Assembly (NCBI GenBank): GCA_031291445.1
Contig: JARLJA010000096.1
Span: forward strand, 62,001 to 126,000
Length of the DNA stretch: 64,000 nucleotides
Direction of reading: 5' to 3'
From: Xanthobacteraceae bacterium
GTDB taxonomy: Bacteria; Pseudomonadota; Alphaproteobacteria; Rhizobiales; Xanthobacteraceae
Positions 18,739 through 27,194 of this stretch are shown in pieces (within the stretch, counting starts at the first letter, position 1; every line of letters starts with the position of its first letter). A program made the position numbers and the translations under genes. The notes under the pieces are model-generated. The model had not been told where the DNA came from. It saw nothing but the letters and a program-made list of their open reading frames with translations, and did not search any database.

Positions 18739-18972
18739 TCAATTCTCGCGGACCCGGCTGACCGTGATCTGCGCGCCGTGGAGCTGGTCGAGCACGGTGC
18801 GGTCGAGGTGGTCCATCAGGGCGCCGACGCTGGTCTCGCTGTCCAGTTGCCGTTGCCGCAAGGTGGACCAGGCTTCGGCGCAGGCCTTGCCGAAATCAGC
18901 GGCGTCCTCGACCTCGTGAACTCCCGCATAGAGCGCAGGGCCGCCCTTGGTGATGGTCAACTGGATCTTCAT
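18739..18972 (-). CDS. Small conserved-looking cytoplasmic protein
   Basis: From ATG 18972 (MKIQLTITKGGPALYAG) the product is 77 residues. A clear GGAGGA Shine-Dalgarno sequence six bases upstream fixes this start; the frame extends to 19062. There is no signal or membrane segment. The N-terminus looks like a short beta-sheet and the remainder like a helix containing CAEAWSTLRQRQLDSET. I do not recognise the family. It is divergent from the Lon-like protease and could share its FNR/FixK-type site at 19089-19102, which would place it in the same low-oxygen regulon. Confidence 0.6.
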   Translation of the reverse strand: MKIQLTITKGGPALYAGVHEVEDAADFGKACAEAWSTLRQRQLDSETSVGALMDHLDRTVLDQLHGAQITVSRVREN

Positions 18973-19088
18973 TCCGTCCTCCGCGTCGCCGGTTGCTGAA
19001 AGGCGCCTGACGAGACCCGCCGACAGGCGAACGGGCTCGGGCCGATTGGAAGCGGCGAACATGTTCGGGGCAGAGCGCGTCGGCAGCC

Positions 19089-19102
19089 TTGACGCATGTC
19101 AA
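19089..19102. promoter_or_regulatory. FNR/FixK-type palindrome upstream of the Lon-like protease
   Basis: TTGACGCATGTCAA matches TTGA-N6-TCAA exactly, and its central bases continue the palindrome (GCATGT/ACATGC-like). It ends 56 bp before GTG 19159, matching the 50-57 bp spacing seen at polX, the DUF2267 gene and the hydrolase gene. It is 117 bp from the divergent small gene. Confidence 0.65.
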
Positions 19103-19158
19103 CCAGCGCCCCTTGCATTCGGCTGATATCACCGCGCGCCATGAAATGGAGAGTGACG

Positions 19159-21594
19159 GTGGACACTGAAGCAGAGGCCGGCCAACGGCTCGGGACCGAC
19201 CGGCTCTATCGCCGGACCGACCTGTCGAATATCGCGTTCCAGACGACGGCCGAACTGGAGCCGATCGACGGTCTGGTCGGCCAGGCGCGGGCGCTGGACG
19301 CGGTCCGGTTCGGAACCCAGGTCGACAAGGCCGGCTTCAACCTGTTCGTGATTGGACCGGCTGGCGCGCACATGCAGGACGCTGTCCGGGCCGTGCTGGC
19401 CGATCAGGCGGAGACGCGTTCGAGCCCGCCGGACTGGGTCTATGTCAACAATTTCGCCGAGCCTGACCGTCCGCTTGCCATCGAGCTTCCGGCCGGCCGC
19501 GCCAAGCCGTTCCAGGACGCGATGCACAAGTTGATCGACGACCTGCAGAGCGCGCTACCGGCGATCTTTCAGAGCGAGGACTACCAGACCCGCCGCAGCG
19601 CGATCGACGAAGCGTTTCAGAAAAAGCAGACCGAAGCCTTCTCCGCGCTGCACGAGAAGGCGACGCAGAAGGAGATCGTCATCCTGCGCACCCCGCTCGG
19701 TTTTGCGCTGGGCCCGGTCAAGGATGGGCAGGTCGTGCCGCCGGAGCAGGTCGCGACCTGGCCTGAAGCCAAGCGCCACGAAACCCAGGAGGTCATCGCG
19801 GCGCTCGAGAAGGACCTGGAGCGCATCGTCCACCAGATTCCCCAATGGGAGACCCAGCGGCGCGACGCCGTCCGCCAGCTCAACCGCGACACCGCGAAAT
19901 ACGCGGTCGATCAGTTGATCGAGGAGACCAAGGCGGCGTTCCGCGACCTACCCCGCATCACCGACCACATCGAGGCGGTGCGAGGCGACCTGGTGGAAAA
20001 CGTCGCCGCCTTCATCATGAAGAGCGAGGATGCCGACGGGACCGCGACCGAGACCGTGCAGGCCGGAAGTCCGTTCGATCGCTACCTGGTCAACGTGCTG
20101 GTGGCGCAAAGCGGGCCGGGCTCCGGCGTGCCCCTGGTCGAGGAATTGCATCCCACGCTCGGGAACCTGATCGGGCGCATCGAATATGTTTCCGTGCACG
20201 GGGTCCTGGTGACGAATTTCCGCCTCATCAAGGCCGGCGCGATCCACCGCGCCAATGGCGGCTATCTGCTGCTCGACGCCCGCAGCGTTCTGACCGAGCC
20301 GTTCAGCTGGGCCGCGCTGAAGCGCTGCCTGCGCCGCGGCGAGATCGCGATCGAGGACGTGGCGCGGTTTCTCGGCCTGACCAACACGGCATCGCTGGAG
20401 CCCAGCCCAATCCCGCTGAAGCTGAAGGTCATCCTGTTCGGCGACCGGCTGCTTTACTACATGCTTGCGGCGCTCGATCCGGACCTTGCGGAGCACTTCA
20501 AGGTGTTGGCGGATTTCGAGAACGACCTGCCGCGGACGCCCGAAAACGAGGTGTTGCTGGCGCGCCTGGTCGCCTCGCTGGCGCGGCGCGAAGCGCTTGC
20601 TGCGCTCGATCGCGGGGCGGTCGCGCTGGTTCTGGAGTATGCGGCGCGGCTGGCCGACCATGCCGGAAAGCTGTCGCTCGTCGTCGAACAGCTGCGCGAG
20701 GTCCTGATCGAGGCGGATTTCTTCCGGCAGCAGGAAACGCGCGAGATCACCTCCCGCGACGACGTCGAACGGGCCTGGACCGCGCGCATCCAGCGCGCCT
20801 CGCGTCTGCGCGACCGGGCGCAGGAGGCGATCCTCGAAAACGTGGCACTGGTCGACACCTCCGGAACGCGGGCCGGCCAGATCAACGGTCTCAGCGTCAT
20901 CGAGCTCGGCGGCTTCGCGTTCGGCCGCCCGACCCGCATCACCTGCCGCGTGCGGCCGGGCGGCGGCAAGGTGGTCGATATCGAGCGCGAGGTCGAACTC
21001 GGGGGTCCGCTGCACTCCAAGGGGGTGTTGATCCTGTCCGGGTTCCTCGCCGGGCGCTACGCGCTCGATACCCCGATGTCGCTGTTCGCAAGCCTGGTGT
21101 TCGAGCAGTCCTACGGCGGCGTCGACGGCGACAGCGCATCGTCGGCCGAACTGTACGCGCTGCTGTCGGCGCTGGCGGATGCGCCGCTGCGCCAGGAGCT
21201 GGCCGTGACCGGATCGGTGAACCAGTATGGCGCGGTCCAGGCGATCGGCGGAGTCAACGAGAAGATCGAGGGGTTTTTCGACATCTGCCGGGCACGGGGA
21301 CTGACCGGAACTCAAGGCGTCGCGATCCCGCAGGCCAATGTCCAGCACCTGATGTTGCGCGCTGATGTGGTCGAGGCCTGCGCCAGGGGCCAGTTCGCGA
21401 TCTATCCGGTGGCGACCATCGATGAAGGCATCGCGCTGCTGACCGGCTGTCTCGCGGGCGGGCGCGACGGCGACGGCCACTATGCGGCCGGAAGCATCAA
21501 TCGTCGGGTCGAGGACCGGCTGCGGGCGTTCGCCAGTGTGCGGCGGAACTTCGCCATGGAGGCCGACGGCAACGCGACGAGGCTTGTCACATGA
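19159..21594 (+). CDS. Lon-like (LonB/AAA_32-type) protease
   Basis: An 811-residue protein of the Lon relatives that lack the classical Lon N-terminus. The C-terminal Lon protease domain has the catalytic Ser in VDGDSASSAEL (S659) and Lys in GGVNEKIEG (K702). The AAA part has a Walker-B-like HRANGGYLLLDARSV and FENDLPRTPENE. The expected P-loop position reads NLFVIGPAGAHMQDAV (about 64-79), without the GK(S/T) of a functional Walker A. GTG 19159 is preferred because GGAGAG lies five bases upstream and because of the distance to the FNR/FixK box; ATG 19141 is the alternative. Its stop overlaps the next gene by 4 bp. Likely role: protein quality control under low oxygen or stress (inference). 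Confidence 0.88.
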   Translation: MDTEAEAGQRLGTDRLYRRTDLSNIAFQTTAELEPIDGLVGQARALDAVRFGTQVDKAGFNLFVIGPAGAHMQDAVRAVLADQAETRSSPPDWVYVNNFAEPDRPLAIELPAGRAKPFQDAMHKLIDDLQSALPAIFQSEDYQTRRSAIDEAFQKKQTEAFSALHEKATQKEIVILRTPLGFALGPVKDGQVVPPEQVATWPEAKRHETQEVIAALEKDLERIVHQIPQWETQRRDAVRQLNRDTAKYAVDQLIEETKAAFRDLPRITDHIEAVRGDLVENVAAFIMKSEDADGTATETVQAGSPFDRYLVNVLVAQSGPGSGVPLVEELHPTLGNLIGRIEYVSVHGVLVTNFRLIKAGAIHRANGGYLLLDARSVLTEPFSWAALKRCLRRGEIAIEDVARFLGLTNTASLEPSPIPLKLKVILFGDRLLYYMLAALDPDLAEHFKVLADFENDLPRTPENEVLLARLVASLARREALAALDRGAVALVLEYAARLADHAGKLSLVVEQLREVLIEADFFRQQETREITSRDDVERAWTARIQRASRLRDRAQEAILENVALVDTSGTRAGQINGLSVIELGGFAFGRPTRITCRVRPGGGKVVDIEREVELGGPLHSKGVLILSGFLAGRYALDTPMSLFASLVFEQSYGGVDGDSASSAELYALLSALADAPLRQELAVTGSVNQYGAVQAIGGVNEKIEGFFDICRARGLTGTQGVAIPQANVQHLMLRADVVEACARGQFAIYPVATIDEGIALLTGCLAGGRDGDGHYAAGSINRRVEDRLRAFASVRRNFAMEADGNATRLVT

Positions 21595-22445
21595 CGTCCA
21601 GACCTCACGGATTCAAGCGTGTCGTCGTCGGGCTGCATCCGACGGCCTCCGATCGCAACATGCAGTTGGCGGTCGAACTCGCCTTGCTCCTGAACCTTGA
21701 TCTGCTCGGCCTGTTCGTCGAGGACAGTGGCCTGCGCGATCTCGCCGGCAATCCCTTCGCGCGCGAGTTCCGGCCGCTGAACGGCGGCTGGCACGCGCTC
21801 GACATCGACCGGCTGTCATCGGACCTGGAGCTTGCCGCCCGCGGCGCCGCGCGCCTGTTCGCCGACGCGGTCCGGCGGCTGTCGACCAGGAGTCGCTTCG
21901 AAGTGGTGCGCGGGCCGACGGCGCAGACCATCTCGGCGCTGTCGCAGGGGGGCGACATCATGCTCGTCGTCGAGCCGACGGGCGTGGCCGAGCGCATCGC
22001 CCAGCAGCTGTCATGGTCCGCCGATGCCGCATTCCGGTCGGTCGCCGCGGTGATGCTGGTGCCGCGGCGCGTGGCGCGCAACGTCGGCCCGGTGATCGCG
22101 ATCGCCGCGTCGCCGCTCGACCCGAGCATCGACGCCGCCGCCGGCATCGCGGCCGCGGCGAAAGAACAGCTGGTCGTCGTCCGCCTCCATGACGGGACCA
22201 TCGACGATGCGCGCCTTGATGCGATCGCCGCCGAGAGCGGCCTTGCCATCCGGCAGATCGCCGCCGCCAGGGGCGCGCAATCCGACGCGGCGGCGCTTGC
22301 GGCTCTGCTTGGCGGGCTGCAGGAGCGCCTGATCGTGGTCACCCGTAACAAAGTGGATCGCGAGGTCGTGGCGGCGCTCGCGGCGACGCGCCACATTCCG
22401 GTGCTCGTCATCGGGCCGGCCGAGTCGGAGACGCAGCCTGCCTAG
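21591..22445 (+). CDS. Universal-stress-protein-like protein
   Basis: A 284-residue soluble protein whose start overlaps the Lon-like gene by 4 bp, so the two are translationally coupled. The first half looks like a diverged Usp domain: VVVGLHPTASDRNMQLAVELALLLNLDLLGLFVED resembles the Usp beta1-alpha1-beta2 opening. The second half repeats an alpha/beta pattern (GPVIAIAASPLDPSI ... IPVLVIGPAES), suggesting a tandem Usp architecture. The typical ATP-binding G-2x-G-9x-G(S/T) motif is not clear. The assignment rests on pattern and context only; the role is probably linked to the same stress response. Confidence 0.6.
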   Translation: MTSRPHGFKRVVVGLHPTASDRNMQLAVELALLLNLDLLGLFVEDSGLRDLAGNPFAREFRPLNGGWHALDIDRLSSDLELAARGAARLFADAVRRLSTRSRFEVVRGPTAQTISALSQGGDIMLVVEPTGVAERIAQQLSWSADAAFRSVAAVMLVPRRVARNVGPVIAIAASPLDPSIDAAAGIAAAAKEQLVVVRLHDGTIDDARLDAIAAESGLAIRQIAAARGAQSDAAALAALLGGLQERLIVVTRNKVDREVVAALAATRHIPVLVIGPAESETQPA

Positions 22446-22467
22446 GGGATCTTTGCAGGCCGGTGGC

Positions 22468-22481
22468 TTGACTTGCATCAA
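22468..22481. promoter_or_regulatory. FNR/FixK-type palindrome upstream of the DUF2267 gene
   Basis: TTGACTTGCATCAA matches TTGA-N6-TCAA exactly and ends 55 bp before ATG 22537, the start of the DUF2267-prs pair. Confidence 0.65.
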
Positions 22482-22536
22482 CGCGCGCGGCGGTGGCGGA
22501 CATCATCTTTCGACGAGTTCCCCTGGGGCACCAGCC

Positions 22537-22953
22537 ATGACACCGAACCTGGATTTCGCCATTGCGCTGCAGGCGACTGAAGCCTGGGTCGACGATCTCG
22601 CCAAGCGGCTGGCATGGCATGACCGCTCCCGGGCATGGCGGGCGCTGATCGCGACGCTGCACGCGCTGAGGGACTGCCTCGGCCGCGATGAGGCGGTCCA
22701 TGTCGGCACCGAGCTGCCGGCGCTGCTTCGTGGCTTCTACTACGAAGGCTGGCACCCGCACACGCCAAGGATGACGAGGCGCGAGCTATTCCTCGAGCGC
22801 ATTGTCGACGGCGTCCATCATGACGTGACGGTGGATGCGGAGCAGGTCGCCCGCGCGGTGACGGCGCTGCTTGCCGCGCGTATGTCCGCGCCCGAGCTCG
22901 AGGGCGCCAGGGCCGCGACGCCGGCTGCGATCCACAATCTCTGGCCGGAATGA
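22537..22953 (+). CDS. DUF2267-domain protein
   Basis: A 138-residue cytoplasmic protein. The segment FAIALQATEAWVDDLAKRLAW with the following ALIATLHALRDCLGRDEAVHVGTELPALLRGFYYEGW is the recognisable DUF2267 core: paired helices, ELPxLxRGxYYxGW. The function of the family is not established, but in proteobacteria it often sits with stress and low-oxygen genes. ATG 22537 is chosen because the upstream extension overlaps the FNR/FixK box. The stop overlaps the PRPP synthetase gene by 4 bp. Confidence 0.8.
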   Translation: MTPNLDFAIALQATEAWVDDLAKRLAWHDRSRAWRALIATLHALRDCLGRDEAVHVGTELPALLRGFYYEGWHPHTPRMTRRELFLERIVDGVHHDVTVDAEQVARAVTALLAARMSAPELEGARAATPAAIHNLWPE

Positions 22954-23981
22954 TGTCGCCGGAGGGCAGCGAGGCTGGTCGTCCCGCCGGAGCGAGTGAC
23001 CGGCTCCGCGTCTTTGCCATGGCGGGAGCCGACGCGCTCGGAAACGCAGTCGCGGATCTCCTCGGGCACCCGCTGGATCGTCATGAGGAGCGTGACTTCG
23101 AGGACGGCGAGCACAAGACGAGACCCCTGGTGCCGGTCGGCGGCGCGGACGTCTATGTCATCGACAGTCTTCACGGTGACAACGACCGCAGCGCGAATGA
23201 CAAGCTGTGCCGCATGCTGTTCTTCATCGGCGCGCTCAAGGACGCGGGCGCGGCCCGCGTGAGCGCCATCGTCCCTTATCTGTGCTATTCCCGCAAGGAT
23301 CGGCGCACCAAGCCCAACGATCCGGTCACCACGCGCTACGTTGCCAGCCTGTTCGAAGCCGTCGGCGCCGACACGGTGGTGACGCTGGAGGTTCACAACG
23401 ATGCGGCCTTCGAGAATGCGTTCCGGCGCCGCGCCGTGGCGCTGACGGCGGCGCCGCTGTTGATCGAGGCGATCATGGCCGCCGTCGGCGACGATCCGCT
23501 CTGTGTTGTGTCTCCCGACCTTGGTGGCGGCAAGCGCGCTGACCTGCTGCGGCAGCTGCTGGAGGCGTCCATCGGGCGGCCGGTCGGCAAGGCCTTCGCC
23601 GAAAAGCACCGCAGCGCCGGCGTGGTGTCCGGCGACCTGTTCACCGGCGACGTCGCGGGCAAGACCTGCATCATCGTCGACGACCTGATCAGCACCGGCG
23701 GCACGCTGGTGCGGGCCGCGCAGGCCGCGCAACGCGGCGGCGCGGCGCGCTGCCTGGCATGCGTCGCGCACGGCCTGTTCATGCCGGGGGCCGAGGTCGC
23801 GCTCGCCAATCCGGCGATCGAGCGCATCTTCGTCACCGACGCCGTTCCGCCGTTCCGGCTCGGGCCCGGCCCCGGCCCGGTCCGCGACAAGCTTGTGATC
23901 GTGCCTGCGGCGCCGCTGCTGGCTGAGGTGATCCGCCGGCTGTATCAGGAGCAGCCGCTCACCGATCTTTCGGTGTTCTGA
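22950..23981 (+). CDS. Ribose-phosphate pyrophosphokinase (PRPP synthetase)
   Basis: Makes 5-phosphoribosyl 1-pyrophosphate from ribose 5-phosphate and ATP. The 343-residue product has the PrsA-type N-terminal fold (HEERDFEDGEHKTRPLVPV, VIDSLHGDNDRSANDKLCRML), the conserved PYLCYSRKDRRTKPNDPVT loop, and the PRPP-binding motif IIVDDLISTGGT. It is about 30 residues longer than housekeeping PrsA (about 315) and is diverged, so it is likely a second, stress-linked copy rather than the essential one. A phosphoribosyltransferase lies 2 kb downstream. Its 3' end overlaps the convergent APH-like gene by 23 bp. Confidence 0.9.
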   Translation: MMSPEGSEAGRPAGASDRLRVFAMAGADALGNAVADLLGHPLDRHEERDFEDGEHKTRPLVPVGGADVYVIDSLHGDNDRSANDKLCRMLFFIGALKDAGAARVSAIVPYLCYSRKDRRTKPNDPVTTRYVASLFEAVGADTVVTLEVHNDAAFENAFRRRAVALTAAPLLIEAIMAAVGDDPLCVVSPDLGGGKRADLLRQLLEASIGRPVGKAFAEKHRSAGVVSGDLFTGDVAGKTCIIVDDLISTGGTLVRAAQAAQRGGAARCLACVAHGLFMPGAEVALANPAIERIFVTDAVPPFRLGPGPGPVRDKLVIVPAAPLLAEVIRRLYQEQPLTDLSVF

Positions 23982-25059
23982 CGCGCGGGCGCTCATCGCC
24001 GAGCAGGCGCTCGAGGCAGGCGGTGTCGGCCGCGGCAAGTGCGAGGTAGGCGCGGGCGAGGTGCGGCCATCTATCGGGCGTGCGAGGCGCCTGATCGAAC
24101 AGGTGGGCGATCGAGAGGCGGGCGCGCAGCATCGCCCGCCGGCTGCGGTAGAATTCAAACAGTCCGTTGGTCGGATCTTCGCGCAGGGTATGCGCCAGCC
24201 GGCGTCGGATCCGCTCGCCTGCCCAGCGCCGTCCGAGACGCTCGCATTCGAGGTGCAGAAAGGCGACCTCATCGAGAGGATCGCCGGCCCGCAGCTGGGC
24301 ATCGAATTCCAGGCAATCGATGATGGTGATCGGTTCGCACAGCCAGATGTGCTCGGGCCGCAGGTCGCCGTGCGCATCGACGAATTGCCGGGCGCGGATC
24401 CGTTGCACGATCAGGTCGGCGCGGGCCGCGAGAAAGCGGCGCTGGGCGTGCGCGATCCGTTCGATGGTGCCGAGCGGGAGGCCGAAGCGGGCATCCAGCA
24501 GGACCCGGCAGTCGTCGCGCAGCGCGGAGTGTCGGACGGCAAGCTCGTGATCGGCCGAGAACAGGACGCGGTCGGCGTGGGCATAGAACGCCTCCAGCGT
24601 CGCGGCGACCCGGTCGAGCTCGCGCGACCCTAACGCGCCGCTGCGCAGCGCGCGGTCCAGCGTCTCGTCGTCCCGCAGTCGCTTCATGACCACGAGCCAG
24701 TCCACGATACGGCCCGAGCCGGATATCTCGAGGCCGGTGGTGGCAGCGGTGAGCGGCGCCACGCCGAGATAGGTGTCCGGCGCCAGCCGCCGGTTCAGCC
24801 TGTGTTCGGCGCAGCAGGCGGCGCTGCGGCGATCGAGCGTGGAGAAATCGAGATAGGCGAAGCGAACGGGCTTCTTGAGCTTGTAGACCCGGTCTCCGGC
24901 CAGGAAGACCCATGACATGTGGGTCTCGCGGGTGTCGACGGCGGCGATACCGGGCCCGTAGGTCGCCGGGGTGCCGAGAAAGCGGACCTTGTCGTCGAGG
25001 GTCGGCTCGCCGGCCGCGGCGCAGGCCGCCCCCTGCGAGAATTCCGGAAGAGCCAACAT
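23959..25059 (-). CDS. APH-like kinase-fold protein (COG2187 type)
   Basis: A 366-residue protein with an aminoglycoside-phosphotransferase-like kinase fold. The N-terminal lobe has HMSWVFLAGDRVYKLKKPVRF (Lys-rich ATP-site strand), and the catalytic loop reads VDAHGDLRPEHIWL, i.e. the HGDxxxxN-type motif with a His at the usual Asn position. The metal-binding segment is IIDCLEFD. This pattern fits the COG2187 family, whose substrate is unknown and which is not an antibiotic-resistance enzyme in general. It is divergent from the hydrolase at 25166 across an FNR/FixK palindrome, and its 3' end overlaps the PRPP synthetase gene on the opposite strand. Confidence 0.8.
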   Translation of the reverse strand: MLALPEFSQGAACAAAGEPTLDDKVRFLGTPATYGPGIAAVDTRETHMSWVFLAGDRVYKLKKPVRFAYLDFSTLDRRSAACCAEHRLNRRLAPDTYLGVAPLTAATTGLEISGSGRIVDWLVVMKRLRDDETLDRALRSGALGSRELDRVAATLEAFYAHADRVLFSADHELAVRHSALRDDCRVLLDARFGLPLGTIERIAHAQRRFLAARADLIVQRIRARQFVDAHGDLRPEHIWLCEPITIIDCLEFDAQLRAGDPLDEVAFLHLECERLGRRWAGERIRRRLAHTLREDPTNGLFEFYRSRRAMLRARLSIAHLFDQAPRTPDRWPHLARAYLALAAADTACLERLLGDERPRVRTPKDR

Positions 25060-25094
25060 AACTGAAAACCTAGGATCGGCGGGGGGAGGATCGC

Positions 25095-25108
25095 TTGATT
25101 CGGATCAA
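25095..25108. promoter_or_regulatory. FNR/FixK-type palindrome in a divergent promoter region
   Basis: TTGATTCGGATCAA matches TTGA-N6-TCAA exactly. It ends 57 bp before GTG 25166 (hydrolase, plus strand) and lies 35 bp from ATG 25059 (APH-like gene, minus strand), so it could serve either or both. Confidence 0.65.
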
Positions 25109-25165
25109 GACCGGCCCGGACCGGAAGCATAGCCTCAAAACACAATCGGGCGGAAAGGGTCAGCT

Positions 25166-25843
25166 GTGGATCACACGGGTTCGCGGGTGCACGACGTCAT
25201 CATTCCTCCGGTCGGACTGCGGGGCACCCTGACCGTTCCGCGGCGGGCGAGGGGCCTCGTCCTGTTCGCGCACGGCAGCGGATCGAGCCGCCACAGCCCG
25301 CGCAACATGCAGGTCGCCGACGGATTGAACCGGCGCCACATCGCCACGCTGTTGTTCGACCTGCTGATGCCCGCCGAGGACGACGACCGGCGCAATGTCT
25401 TCAACATCGGCCTGCTGGCGGAGCGCCTGGTCGAGGCGGCGGAGTGGGCGTCCGCGCAACCCGACGTGGCGGGATTGCCGGTCGGGCTGTTCGGCGCCAG
25501 CACCGGCGCTGCCGCGGCTCTCGTCGCGGCCACCAGGCTCGGCGCGCGGACCTCCGCAGTGGTCTCCCGCGGCGGCCGCCCGGATCTCGCCGACGCGGCG
25601 CTGCCGGATGTCCACGCCGCGACGCTGCTGATCGTCGGCGGCGCGGACGCAGGCGTCATCGAGCTGAACCAGGCGGCGTTGGAACTGATCGACGCCCCGA
25701 AGCGGCTGGAGATCGTCCCCGGGGCCTCGCACCTGTTTCCGGAGCCGGGCGCGCTTGAGGCTGTTATCGACCTCGCCGGGAACTGGTTCGAACAGTATCT
25801 CGTCGTCGCTCCGCACGGCGACCAGCGGGGTAAGCCGGCATGA
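25166..25843 (+). CDS. Alpha/beta hydrolase (dienelactone-hydrolase-like)
   Basis: A 225-residue cytoplasmic hydrolase starting at GTG 25166 with AAAGGG upstream. Family features are LVLFAHGSGSSRHSPRN (oxyanion region HGSG), the nucleophile elbow LFGASTGAAAAL (Ser in GASTG), an Asp-containing strand (LLIVGGADAGV) and the catalytic His in GASHLFPEPG. Its stop overlaps the phosphoribosyltransferase start by 4 bp. This hydrolase and phosphoribosyltransferase pair occurs elsewhere as one fused protein, so the two probably act together. The natural substrate is unknown. Confidence 0.88.
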   Translation: MDHTGSRVHDVIIPPVGLRGTLTVPRRARGLVLFAHGSGSSRHSPRNMQVADGLNRRHIATLLFDLLMPAEDDDRRNVFNIGLLAERLVEAAEWASAQPDVAGLPVGLFGASTGAAAALVAATRLGARTSAVVSRGGRPDLADAALPDVHAATLLIVGGADAGVIELNQAALELIDAPKRLEIVPGASHLFPEPGALEAVIDLAGNWFEQYLVVAPHGDQRGKPA

Positions 25844-26508
25844 TGGTGTTTCAGGATAGGTCCGACGCCGGCCGCAGGCTCGCGCGGGCCCTTGCGCGCT
25901 ACAAGGACCGCCATCCCGTGGTGCTCGCGCTGCCGCGCGGCGGCGTTCCGGTCGCGGCCGAGGTCGCGCAGGCGCTCGACGCGCCCCTCGACCTCGTGAT
26001 CGTCCGCAAGATCGGCGTGCCGGCGCAGCCGGAACTGGCCGCCGGCGCCGTCGTCGATGGCGCCAGCCCGATCGTCGTGCGCAACGAAGACATCATCAGG
26101 GTTGCCGGGGTCAGCGAGCGCGAGTTCGAGCGGATCTGCGCGGACGAACTCGCCGAGATCGCGCGGCGACGGCAGCGCTACCTCGGAAAGCGGCCGCGGG
26201 CCGGGGTCGCCGGACGGGTCGCGATCGTCGTCGATGACGGCATTGCGACCGGCGCGACGATGAAGGCCGCGCTGCAGGCCACCCGCGAACGGGCGCCGCA
26301 ACAGCTCGTGCTCGCGGTTCCGGTGGCTCCGCCCGAGGCGATCGGGGAGTTGCGACCGCTGGTGGATGACCTGGTCTGCCTCGAGACGCCGAGCCTGTTC
26401 GGTGCCATCGGCTATTTCTATAACGACTTCCGTCAGGTCGAAGACGAGGAAGTGATCAGCATCCTGAAGCGCTTTCCGGTGAACAAGGCAGGTCCTGGCG
26501 GCATTTAG
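25840..26508 (+). CDS. Phosphoribosyltransferase-family protein
   Basis: A 222-residue type I phosphoribosyltransferase fold. VVLALPRGGVPVAAEVA is the N-terminal core, and VAIVVDDGIATGATMKAA is the PRPP-binding motif (two acidic residues followed by TGxT). The last part, FGAIGYFYNDFRQVEDEEV, is typical of the COG1926 group whose substrate is not known. It is coupled to the upstream hydrolase by a 4-bp overlap. Context (hydrolase, PRPP synthetase) suggests nucleotide or base salvage during stress, which is inference. Confidence 0.88.
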   Translation: MMVFQDRSDAGRRLARALARYKDRHPVVLALPRGGVPVAAEVAQALDAPLDLVIVRKIGVPAQPELAAGAVVDGASPIVVRNEDIIRVAGVSEREFERICADELAEIARRRQRYLGKRPRAGVAGRVAIVVDDGIATGATMKAALQATRERAPQQLVLAVPVAPPEAIGELRPLVDDLVCLETPSLFGAIGYFYNDFRQVEDEEVISILKRFPVNKAGPGGI

Positions 26509-27194
26509 AGCCGGTCCGGGACCAGGACGACATAAGCCATGCCGTGGCGGGCATCGAGTTTCCGAACCCAAGGTAGGAATCTCATCGGCCATCGATGCTT
26601 TTGTAGAAAATTTCTCTGCCGCCTCCCCGCAAGGACATGCTTGATCCGCGATCGAACCCGTGGAGTCGTGGGCAATTTCGCGAGACCGGGCGGCGGAGGA
26701 GAACGCATCGCTGACGCGCGCACGAATGCACAAGAGAGACGAAACGAAATCCCCATCGCGAAAATTGACAACGGTGTTCTACGCGCGCCGCGAAAAACAG
26801 TTGGTCTTCGACTCGCCGAACCGCAATCCATTTGCAAGACTCCATCATCGATTGGGAACGTCGCTTCGCGTGAAGAGACATCGCTTGAAGGGGATGCCTT
26901 ATGGGTTGCGCTGGCAAGTTGGGTGGCGACAGCCGTCGTGCCGCTCCGGCCTCTGCGGGGTGCGCGATACGCATGGCTCAAGCGGAGACGGCGAGGCGTT
27001 GTCGATGCTGTTGAGCTGACCGAGACGAAACGATTCCGCTCGGAGCGCGTAGCGAAGCGCCACGCGACCAGAAACCAAAGACAATTTTTCTCAATCGTGA
27101 GTGTGCCCGTGATCGCGGGCGCGGCCGCGGACGTGCGTTCTCTTCGCGCGGCAGCGACGTCGCAATCATAGCTTCATCAACCGAGGTGATTCCC
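26509..27194. other. 686-bp gap between the stress cluster and the organosulfur operon
   Basis: Open frames cross it on both strands, but the translations are Arg-rich, show no family resemblance and their codon use does not match neighbours. The stretch has a somewhat lower GC content around 26580-26900. It must carry the promoter of the organosulfur operon. I found no convincing sigma-54 site, RNA gene or mobile element. Confidence 0.5.

Noticed and set aside
26539-27171. A 210-codon open frame in the gap before the organosulfur operon
   Set aside because: Arg-rich translation without hydrophobic core or recognised motif, and competing frames of similar length on both strands. Kept as non-coding.
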